This document shows, piece by piece, positions 56,784 to 64,000 of a stretch of DNA of 64,000 nt. The position numbers and the translations under genes were made by a program. The stretch's first letter is position 1. Every line of letters starts with the position of its first letter. The DNA is from Salmonirosea aquatica (GTDB lineage: Bacteria; Bacteroidota; Bacteroidia; Cytophagales; Spirosomataceae): positions 3,578,501-3,642,500 of the forward strand of contig NZ_WHLY01000002.1 of the NCBI RefSeq assembly GCF_009296315.1, in the 5' to 3' direction. A model generated the notes under the pieces. It was given only the letters and a program-made list of their open reading frames with translations. It ran no database searches and was not told where the DNA came from.

Positions 56784-57095
56784 CGCTCAACGAATTGATG
56801 CAGGTACTGGTTTTCAAAGGTCTCTGATTACGCCGAAAGAGTTACCTTGTGCAATAAAGCTACGCATATTTCTACAAAACCGCCACAGACAAGTCTAATT
56901 TAGTCTTGATATGGTACCATTTAAAGCAAAATAACTTTTTGTGAGAAATAGTGGCGGTTCTACTATGTGTAGGAGAAACCCTGGGTGGAGTGTGGCATGA
57001 GAGGGAAGTGTACATACGCTTGCCAGGTATGATATCACTCCCATACTCAACTACAAAAGACGACCGGTATGCGTGTTTACCCTGAAAAATCTGGA
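56784..57095. other. 312-bp intergenic region upstream of the sigma gene, with a 9-bp inverted repeat
   Basis: No gene. It should contain the sigma-factor promoter. AACCGCCAC (56878-56886) and GTGGCGGTT (56951-56959) are exact complements 64 bases apart and flank an AT-rich stretch; they could be two sites for one regulator. No terminator for the DUF5916 gene was needed here because that gene also reads leftward and ends at the region's right edge. Confidence 0.45.
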
Positions 57096-59603
57096 TTATG
57101 CTTCTCCTTTCCGGGTAGTTTGCATCCAGCTCTTAACCCGCAGGTAGTCCAGAAAATAGATCACTTTGAGAGAAACATTGTTGTTCTGATCGGCCTGTAG
57201 GGTGTTGTGCAGGTTCTGAAAGTAGTGTACGTCGATCAGGTCGGAATTGTGGTAGGTGGCGTTTTTCCAGACCACATTCAGGAAGCTACCAGGCGCAAAC
57301 TGCCAGGTGTACACCATGTCGACGTTGAAGTAGTTCACGTTGCGGTTGGTACCTTCAAAGCCGGGCTTGGAGCGCAGACTGCCGTTATCATTCAGCGAGA
57401 AGTACTGCTTGTTGTGTACCACACTGGCGTAGTGCCGGGCGCGGAAGGTGAGGCCCATGCGATTGGTGAAGCTATATTTCAGAAACAGCGTGTTATCCAC
57501 GGTTTTTACATTGCGCAGCGCAAACACCGGATTGCCCGCTTCATCCATCGACGTGTAGCCCAGTCCCCGGGGGCGCGGCTGCAGGTTGACGGTATGCCGC
57601 ACGGAAAACTTGCTGCTAAAACGGTACTGCTGGCTTACGAACAAATCCAACCCGTTGAGATCATAAAAATCCAGAAAAACGCGCTCGTAGGCTTCCATAC
57701 TTAGGGAGTACTTCTTAGCGGAGTTGGTCTCGATCCATCCGCCGAACGCCACGCTCTGGTTGCGCCGGAATACTTGTCCCAGTTGACGCGGCTCATAGAA
57801 ATCGTTCTGAGCGGGGCGGTAATTAAGGTACAATCCCAACCAGTGTAATTTCTTCGTCTGAGCGTTAATATTGACCTGCATATTGGCCTGCTGAAATTTG
57901 CTTTCCAGATTCCCGATGGGTGCATATAACCGGCTGAGCGAGGCGTTAAAATTGTAAAACAAGCGGTTGTACCAGCCCTTGGGTTCGGTGTAGCGATACC
58001 CTACGTACAGGCTGTGATCCAGGAAGTTGTTATTGGTAAAGTACCCCAGATCGTTGCTGGTGAACTTAGTATCGGTCAGTTGCTGCGAAAGGTTAAAAGT
58101 AAACCGGCCGGAGGTTTTTCCCGCGCTCAGCGAGTGGCTGTACCCCGTGCGGTTTTCAGTTCCACTTTCCTTGTAGTCGAGGTGACTGATGGCCGCCTGG
58201 CCCGATAGATTGTAGTTGTTTTTCTTGTTGTTGATGCTGAACAGCCCCGCCGTCACGTTGGCGTTATAGTCGGTACCTCCACGCAGTACCGACGTATTAA
58301 TAAAGCTGACGCTGGAATTGTTTTTGAGGGTCTGATCCAGCACGAAAATATTGTAGTTGGTGGTAGGGTCCGTTTCGTACTGCCGACTCTCGCCGGTCTC
58401 CGAATTTTCAATCACAGCGTACTGTGGACGCGTAATGGCGTTTAGCAAACCTACGCCCAGGCCACCTTTGGTGCGGCCCGAGATTTTGGAGGCATTGATG
58501 AGCTTCGATTCGGTAGGATTTTTAACTACTTTTTCGCCCGCTTTCAGATCGTCATATGCCCCGCCGGCGTGAATCGGCGCTCCACCGATGCGGCGGGAAT
58601 AAAACAAGTTTCCTTTGCCAAACAGCTCGGTACCTTCGGTAAAGAAGGTACGGTTTTCGTTGAACTTCACCTCAAATGGCGTCAGATTCAGTACCTGGTT
58701 GTCGCTCTGTACCTGGCCGAAATCGGGAATCAGGGTCGCATCCAGCGTAAAGGCCTGGTTCAGGCCGAGTTTCAGATCCAGTCCGCCCGAAACCTGATTC
58801 GTCCAGTTTTTTTGTCCGGCCTGATTGACCGGAAAATGATTGGCATACACCGAAAAATAAGGCGATAGCTGCAACCGCAGCGGCGGCTTGATGTCTGTGA
58901 TTCCTTGCCAGGTACCTTCCTGGGTCAGAAAGCCATTGACGTTCGGGTCGATGGCACTCCAGGTGTACTGTTGCTCGGTTTTGCGGCGTCGGCGCGTAAT
59001 ATTCAGGCCCCAATCCTGCACTTTATCCTTACTGAACCGGATGGCTGAATAGGGAATAAACATCTCGAACGTCCAGCCTTTGTCGTGCATCACGACGGCG
59101 CTCTGCCACACGGCATTCCAGCTAAAATCCTCCCCTCCGTTGTCGCTATTCTGATTCGAGGTCATTTTGGCGTCCCACTGTTCGTTCAGAGGAGTCACGA
59201 AGTACTCGAAGCCGTTGAGATTGTCGTGGTAAGTATCCAGAATCAGCCCGATATAATCGTTGGTACCGAAGCCATCGCGGCCCACCAGTTCTCTGGCGAT
59301 ACTATCCACATTCCGTTCGTAGCAGGTACCCCCGAAGTACAGGCCGTCGTCGCTGTACATTAGGAAGGATTCGGTGCGGTTCTCGTAGGCTTCTTTCCGG
59401 CCGATGACGGGCCGGAACTCGATGTAGTCGTCCGCTTTGGCGGCGTCCTGCCAGGCAGCCTCATTCAGCTTTCCGTCAATGACGACGCGTTGGCTGGTAC
59501 GTTTTGCTTCCAGCGTTTTGGGAATGATCTGACTGGTCGCGGAAGTACCGCTGAGCAGGGAAAGGGCAAAAGAAAGGAGAGAGAGGAAAAATTTCCTGAT
59601 CAT
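57096..59603 (-). CDS. CBM9-like/DUF5916 outer-membrane protein
   Basis: 835 residues with a signal peptide (LSLLSFALSLLSGTSATSQ). The N-terminal third is a family-9 carbohydrate-binding-like sandwich (RVVIDGKLNEAAWQDAAKA, DGLYFGGTCYERN, GWTFEMFIPYSAIRFS); the remainder is the DUF5916 barrel (LDLKLGLNQAFTLDATLIPDFGQVQSD, FNENRTFFTEGTELF, RRIGGAP) with long runs of amphipathic strands ending near KSWMQTTRKGEA. Common in Bacteroidota as a surface protein; function unproven. Separated by 312 bases from the sigma gene, so not obviously part of the locus. Confidence 0.9.
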   Translation of the reverse strand: MIRKFFLSLLSFALSLLSGTSATSQIIPKTLEAKRTSQRVVIDGKLNEAAWQDAAKADDYIEFRPVIGRKEAYENRTESFLMYSDDGLYFGGTCYERNVDSIARELVGRDGFGTNDYIGLILDTYHDNLNGFEYFVTPLNEQWDAKMTSNQNSDNGGEDFSWNAVWQSAVVMHDKGWTFEMFIPYSAIRFSKDKVQDWGLNITRRRRKTEQQYTWSAIDPNVNGFLTQEGTWQGITDIKPPLRLQLSPYFSVYANHFPVNQAGQKNWTNQVSGGLDLKLGLNQAFTLDATLIPDFGQVQSDNQVLNLTPFEVKFNENRTFFTEGTELFGKGNLFYSRRIGGAPIHAGGAYDDLKAGEKVVKNPTESKLINASKISGRTKGGLGVGLLNAITRPQYAVIENSETGESRQYETDPTTNYNIFVLDQTLKNNSSVSFINTSVLRGGTDYNANVTAGLFSINNKKNNYNLSGQAAISHLDYKESGTENRTGYSHSLSAGKTSGRFTFNLSQQLTDTKFTSNDLGYFTNNNFLDHSLYVGYRYTEPKGWYNRLFYNFNASLSRLYAPIGNLESKFQQANMQVNINAQTKKLHWLGLYLNYRPAQNDFYEPRQLGQVFRRNQSVAFGGWIETNSAKKYSLSMEAYERVFLDFYDLNGLDLFVSQQYRFSSKFSVRHTVNLQPRPRGLGYTSMDEAGNPVFALRNVKTVDNTLFLKYSFTNRMGLTFRARHYASVVHNKQYFSLNDNGSLRSKPGFEGTNRNVNYFNVDMVYTWQFAPGSFLNVVWKNATYHNSDLIDVHYFQNLHNTLQADQNNNVSLKVIYFLDYLRVKSWMQTTRKGEA

Positions 59604-59794
59604 GGCTAAAAGGAAGTATTGTATCGGGGTGGCGGCTAACAGGTCAAAACTAGATCAAAGCTTCATCAGGGACTAGTTAAAAAGTGTTAAGCGGTGCTTT
59701 TTAACTTTTCTTAATCTTCGATCCGGTTCAGCTTTTCCAAGGATGGGTTGTTTCTGGTAAAGGTTGCATGTAGCAAAAAAATCAGGTACCTACG

Positions 59795-62170
59795 TTATTC
59801 GCTCCGCAGCGATTTTACCGGGTTCATTAAAGCCGCTTTAATGGCTTGTGAACTCACCGTAAGCAGGGCAATTCCCACGGCCAGTAGCCCCGACAGGGCG
59901 AAAACCCACCATTCGATACTGATCTTGTAGGCGAAGGTCTGTAGCCACCGGCTCATTCCGTACCAGGCGATGGGGCTGGCTACCAAAATGGCCAGTACTA
60001 CCAGTTTCAGAAAATCTTTGGAAAGCAAGGTGACGATACTGACCACCGACGCGCCAAGTACTTTCCGGACGCCGATTTCCCGCGTACGGCTTTCGGTATT
60101 GAACACGGATAAGCCGAATAGCCCCATGCAGGAAATCAGGATCGCTACCGCCGCCAGGTACAGGAACAGTTTGCCGAACCGCTCTTCCCTGACATACTGT
60201 TCGTTGTAGGCATGATCCGCAAAGAAGGAAACGAAGGGTACTTCAGGTACTAGTTTTTGCCATTCGCGCTGCAAATCCGCTACGGTCTCCTGCGTGTTTT
60301 CAGGAGAAATAGTGAAGGTCATAAAGGTAAGAAAGCTAGGAGATATCCGCAGGGTAAGGGGGCGTATTTCATCCTGAAGGGATTGAAAATGAAAATCCCG
60401 GATTACACCCACGATGGTACCCCGGCGATTCAGTTGTTCGAAACGTTTGCCCAGGGCGTCGGCAGGATTTGCGTAACCCAGGCTCCTTGCGGCGGTTTCG
60501 TTAATCAATATCGCCTGGGTTGAGTCGGAAGCCAGTTGCGGCGATAAAGCCCGGCCAGCGGCAAGTTCGATCTGGTATTGCCTGAGAAAATCATGATCCA
60601 CAAAATAGACATCCGATTCCAAAGTTTGCATTTCCCGGCTCTGATTTTCCAGCTGCGTCGGATAGGTATGGTTGGCGCGTCCCGGAATGCTCGACGACAT
60701 ACTTACTTCACTGACATTCGCCAGGCGGGAAAGCTGTTGCTTAATGGTGGTGCTATGCGCTATGATCCCGCCATCGAACTGGAAATCAACCACGACTTTA
60801 TGATCATTCTGAAAGCCCAAATCATAATTCCGCATATGGTGGAGCTGAGAATAGACTACCAGAGTCGAAATGATCAGGATGGCAGAAACGGTAAACTGAG
60901 CCACGACCAACACCTGGCGGAGGGTAGGTCCGTTTTGTCGGGGAGAGGTACCCTGCAGGCCGACAAGCGGACGAAAGCCCGACAGAAAAAGCGCCGGGTA
61001 CAGGCCCGAAACCAAACCGATTGTAACGGCGATCCCGAAAAGCCAGGCCAGATAACGCCCGGTAGCGAAAACCCCCGTAGTCACTATTTTTCCCGCCAAA
61101 TCATTGAAAGAAGGTAGTAACAGCACACAGAATACTACGGCTAGTACAAAGGCAATGAGTGTGATCAGGCCGGCGTCCATCAGAAACTGCCCTACCAGCT
61201 GCTGCCGTTCGGCTCCCAGTACCTTGCGAACACCTACTTCCTTCATGCGACAGGTGGCAAAGGCCGTAGTCAGATTGATGAAATTGAAGCTGGCAATGAA
61301 AAGCACGAATGCCGCCACCAGCGAAAAAATATAGATCTCTCCCATATTCCCATGCGTCGAACTTCCCGTGCGCGATCCTCGGGCTTGACCATGAAGGTAA
61401 ACGTCGGTCAATGGCTCGAGCGATAGGGTTTGTTTCGACTGACTTTGGTCGTAATGCTGCCGGACGAAATCGGTCATGCGGGCACTCAACGCCTGGGTGT
61501 CGCAGTGCTCGGGCAACAGCAGGTAGGTATAGAAAAAATAACGCTTCCAGTTGGTTTGCCAGCTACTACCCAGCGTCGCCATCGAAACCAGTACTTCCAC
61601 CCGGAAATGGGAATTTTGTGGCATATCCTTCATAATGCCGGTTACCGTGGCGGGATCTTTTCCGTTCACCAGCAGTACTTTTCCTAGGGGATCGGCCGTG
61701 CCAAAGTAGGTACGTGCGGCCGTTTCAGACAGCACTACCTGGTAGGGAGCATTCAGAATTGTGGCGGGATTACCGCTAATCAAGGGTAGCGTAAAAATGG
61801 AAAACAGGGAAGAGTCGGCATAGGCGATTTTTTCTTCCCGCGCCTCATCCTGCTCTTTTTGCAGAATCAGGTAGTCCAGAAAAACCCGCGTAGCACCTTC
61901 CACTTCCGGAAAGGTACCTTGCAGGGCGGGCGCCAGCGCGCCGGGGGTACTTTGGTATTCGATCCCGTTGGAGGTTTCCACATCGGTCACCAGCCGGTAG
62001 ATCCGGTCTGCTTTCTCGTTAAAGGTATCGTAACTCAGTTCAAAACGTACGTACAGCAGCGCAAAAAAACACACGACGATTCCGAGCGTCAGTCCGCCGA
62101 TGTTGATGATGGAGTACGTCTTACTTCGGATGAGATTGCGTAGTGTGATTTTTAAATAATTGCGGAGCAT
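59795..62170 (-). CDS. FtsX/MacB-type ABC transporter permease, outlying copy 10
   Basis: 791 residues, ATG at 62168-62170, opening MLRNYLKITLRNLIRS as in the array. First FtsX block ([34 protein letters not shown]) lacks the ACxNF Cys and the usual STARS. Segment 5 is VLVVAQFTVSAILIISTLVV; second block [27 protein letters not shown]; tail MNPVKSLRSE. Its upstream DNA contains the same CTATTGGCTTAAAAT element as copy 5 in the array, which ties it to that cluster 36 kb away. It is on the opposite strand, next to a further copy, so the family occupies at least two sites. Confidence 0.93.
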   Translation of the reverse strand: MLRNYLKITLRNLIRSKTYSIINIGGLTLGIVVCFFALLYVRFELSYDTFNEKADRIYRLVTDVETSNGIEYQSTPGALAPALQGTFPEVEGATRVFLDYLILQKEQDEAREEKIAYADSSLFSIFTLPLISGNPATILNAPYQVVLSETAARTYFGTADPLGKVLLVNGKDPATVTGIMKDMPQNSHFRVEVLVSMATLGSSWQTNWKRYFFYTYLLLPEHCDTQALSARMTDFVRQHYDQSQSKQTLSLEPLTDVYLHGQARGSRTGSSTHGNMGEIYIFSLVAAFVLFIASFNFINLTTAFATCRMKEVGVRKVLGAERQQLVGQFLMDAGLITLIAFVLAVVFCVLLLPSFNDLAGKIVTTGVFATGRYLAWLFGIAVTIGLVSGLYPALFLSGFRPLVGLQGTSPRQNGPTLRQVLVVAQFTVSAILIISTLVVYSQLHHMRNYDLGFQNDHKVVVDFQFDGGIIAHSTTIKQQLSRLANVSEVSMSSSIPGRANHTYPTQLENQSREMQTLESDVYFVDHDFLRQYQIELAAGRALSPQLASDSTQAILINETAARSLGYANPADALGKRFEQLNRRGTIVGVIRDFHFQSLQDEIRPLTLRISPSFLTFMTFTISPENTQETVADLQREWQKLVPEVPFVSFFADHAYNEQYVREERFGKLFLYLAAVAILISCMGLFGLSVFNTESRTREIGVRKVLGASVVSIVTLLSKDFLKLVVLAILVASPIAWYGMSRWLQTFAYKISIEWWVFALSGLLAVGIALLTVSSQAIKAALMNPVKSLRSE

Positions 62171-62185
62171 AGAATACGATAGTGA

Positions 62186-62200
62186 ATTTTAAGCCAATAG
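62186..62200 (-). promoter_or_regulatory. Leader element shared with array copy 5
   Basis: CTATTGGCTTAAAAT (minus-strand reading) lies 15 bases before the start codon of copy 10 and is identical to 23397-23411 before copy 5. This is either a promoter part or a remnant of duplicated leader. Confidence 0.42.
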
Positions 62201-62230
62201 CTATCAGCCAATGGCCGTTGGCTTTTTGGT

Positions 62231-64000
62231 TCATTCCGACCTAAGACTCTTCACCGGGTTTGCCGAGGCCGCCTTGACGGCCTGGTAACTCATGGTGAGG
62301 AAAGCCACCAGCAAAGACATGGCACCCGCCAACAAGAATGCCCATACGGGTACTTCGATGCGGTAGGCAAAATCCTGCAACCAGGTATCTACCCCGTACC
62401 AGGCGATGGGCGCGGCCACAACGAGGGCAATCAATACTAGTTTCAGGAAGTCACGGGACAGTAAGCCCACGATGCTGGAAACCGAAGCGCCCATCACTTT
62501 CCGGATGCCGATTTCCCTGGTCCGTTGCTCGGCGGTGAAAGCGATGAGGCCCAGTAAACCGAGGCAGGAAATAAAAATGGACAAGCCGGCAAATAAGCCA
62601 AATACCCGCGAGGTCTGGATTTCCTTACGGTAGGTTTTGTCAAAAGCTTCGTCGAGAAAGCTATATTCAAAGGGGTAGTTGGGGAATTGTTTCTGCCAGG
62701 CTTTCTTCAATAAAGGTACGGTGGCAGCCAGGTCGCCGCCCTGCATTTTGAGCGCCAACGGACCCCAGGTGACGTTGTCGAGAAGCATCATCGGCATGAT
62801 TTTGCTTTTCAGATCCATCTGGTTGAAGTCTTCTACGACTCCGATGATCTGACCATTGACCGGTACTTCGGCATAGCTCCCGTCGGCGTTGTATTGGTAG
62901 GACATGTAGCCGATGGTCTGGCCCAGCTTCCAGCCATATTTTTCCACGGCCGTTCGGTTGACCACAAAATTGCTCTGATCGGCCGTGTTATCACTTTGGA
63001 AGAAACGTCCCTCCGCTAGCTTGATTCCGAAGACCGACTGGAAATGACTGTCGACGTACAACTGCCCGATCGCTACGTCATCCTGTGGTCCGGTGACTGA
63101 CTGAGGAGATAATTTATTGATCGTCATTCCGCTGCCGGGCAGCAGCGACACCCGCGTCATATCTTCCACGCCGGCCAACTGCCTCAATTCGCTCTGAAAA
63201 GCAGATTTTAGATTTTCGGGCGCCAGGGCAGGCAGGTCGAGCGTAAGTACCTGCTCACGATCGTAACCCAGATCCCTGGTTTGTATGTACCTAAGCTGAT
63301 TCATGATCACAAGGGTAGCCACCAGCATCACGATTGAAATCGCAAACTGAACCACGACTAGTCCCCGGCGCACATACGCCCGGCCGCTATTGGGTAAAAG
63401 GTAGTTTTTAAGTACCCTGACCGGATTGAAATTCGACAAAACGAAAGCGGGGTACATCCCGGTGAGCAGACTCGTCAGTGCCACGAAGCCAACCAGCAAG
63501 CCCAGTTTTGAGGGGGTGAGCAAGGGTGCGAGCGTCAGATTCTTATCAGCAAAGTCGTTGAAAAAGGGTAGGGCTACCTGCGCCAGCAGGAGTGCAACCA
63601 GGGTGGCGATCAGCGTAAAAATAAACGACTCACCCATGAATTGCCTGATCAGCTGCGCACGCTCTGCGCCCATCGCTTTGCGCACACCTACCTCCCGTGC
63701 CCGCAGTGTCGATCGCGCCGACGAAAGGTTCAGGTAGTTGAAGCACGCCAGTAACAAAATGCATAAGGCCACGGCCGAGAAAATGCGCACGAACTCGATG
63801 GCATTGGTGGCCCGCACCCGTTCGTCCATCCGGTGGCGGAGGTAAATGTCGCGCAGCGGAATCACGTCCAGTTTCCAGGCCGTTCCGTTGGGGTCGTTGG
63901 TTGCTTTGAGGACATTGGGTAATTGTTTGCCGATCTGCTCGAAAGTAGTCCCCGGACTCATCAGAAAATAAGTCATGCCGACAAAATCCCAGTAGGAGCC
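62231..64000 (-). CDS. FtsX/MacB-type ABC transporter permease, outlying copy 11 (5' end outside window)
   Basis: At least 589 residues; the frame is still open at base 64000, so the N-terminal first membrane segment and much of periplasmic domain 1 are missing. Visible: SYWDFVGMTYFLM from the first domain, first FtsX block (LCILLLACFNYLNLSSARS, AREVGVRKAMGAERAQ), segment 5 (LVVVQFAISIVMLVATLVI), second block (SCLGLLGLIAFTAEQ, REIGIRKVMGAS, then LLSRDFLKLV) and tail SANPVKSLRSE. The LPFFNDFADKNLTL stretch links it to array copy 3. Sixty bases separate it from copy 10, as in the array. Confidence 0.92.
   Translation of the reverse strand, partial: GSYWDFVGMTYFLMSPGTTFEQIGKQLPNVLKATNDPNGTAWKLDVIPLRDIYLRHRMDERVRATNAIEFVRIFSAVALCILLLACFNYLNLSSARSTLRAREVGVRKAMGAERAQLIRQFMGESFIFTLIATLVALLLAQVALPFFNDFADKNLTLAPLLTPSKLGLLVGFVALTSLLTGMYPAFVLSNFNPVRVLKNYLLPNSGRAYVRRGLVVVQFAISIVMLVATLVIMNQLRYIQTRDLGYDREQVLTLDLPALAPENLKSAFQSELRQLAGVEDMTRVSLLPGSGMTINKLSPQSVTGPQDDVAIGQLYVDSHFQSVFGIKLAEGRFFQSDNTADQSNFVVNRTAVEKYGWKLGQTIGYMSYQYNADGSYAEVPVNGQIIGVVEDFNQMDLKSKIMPMMLLDNVTWGPLALKMQGGDLAATVPLLKKAWQKQFPNYPFEYSFLDEAFDKTYRKEIQTSRVFGLFAGLSIFISCLGLLGLIAFTAEQRTREIGIRKVMGASVSSIVGLLSRDFLKLVLIALVVAAPIAWYGVDTWLQDFAYRIEVPVWAFLLAGAMSLLVAFLTMSYQAVKAASANPVKSLRSE

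Noticed and set aside
62205-62229. Terminator between copies 10 and 11
   Set aside because: AGCCAA/TTGGCT stem exists, but its T-run lies on the plus-strand side while both genes are on the minus strand.
1-64000. CRISPR arrays, tRNA or rRNA genes, insertion sequences
   Set aside because: No regularly spaced direct repeats, no cloverleaf-type sequence and no transposase-like reading frames were seen.

Overview
The window comes from the chromosome of a Bacteroidota member, most likely a Cytophagales/Spirosomataceae-type bacterium. The evidence is a SusC/SusD pair driven by an ECF sigma factor and a FecR anti-sigma factor, PVC-type haem proteins, a CBM9/DUF5916 outer-membrane protein, almost no Shine-Dalgarno signals, and a long family of FtsX/MacB permeases. 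The placement below phylum is inference. No rRNA, tRNA, CRISPR array or insertion sequence was seen.

Layout. (1) 1-12.2 kb holds mixed catabolic and exported enzymes: the end of a sugar isomerase, a PVC-type cytochrome c/beta-propeller protein, a phytanoyl-CoA dioxygenase-like enzyme, a frameshifted dienelactone hydrolase, a DHFR-like reductase, an AT-rich pair of small genes, two exported esterases, a serine hydrolase and a small barrel-like protein. (2) 12.3-36.3 kb begins with a membrane-anchored LytTR regulator transcribed away from nine consecutive paralogous FtsX/MacB permeases of about 790-825 residues. A reversed PIN-toxin/antitoxin pair sits between copies eight and nine. Two more paralogues (one running off the window) lie at 59.8-64 kb on the other strand. 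No ABC ATPase is encoded anywhere in the window. (3) 36.5-38.7 kb has a cupin, an AAA/DUF4143 ATPase whose start codon is inside a long palindrome, and a YjbR/MmcQ protein. (4) 38.7-56.8 kb is a minus-strand polysaccharide utilisation locus: ECF sigma, FecR, SusC, SusD, terminator, GH92, Tat-exported heparinase-like protein, DUF1961, DUF4962/heparinase II-III protein and two sulfatases. Together they would sense, import and depolymerise a sulfated glycan that probably contains uronic acid and alpha-mannose. (5) 57.1-59.6 kb encodes a DUF5916 outer-membrane protein.

Cross-cutting signals. The hexamer GGTACC is strongly over-represented in coding and non-coding DNA and in all three codon phases, but is missing from the AT-rich island. 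Three otherwise well-conserved genes are each broken by the apparent loss of one G from a G-run, which suggests either sequencing error or real pseudogenes. The permease array shows repeated hairpins just after stop codons, shared leaders before start codons and near-identical 3' ends, consistent with tandem duplication and gene conversion.
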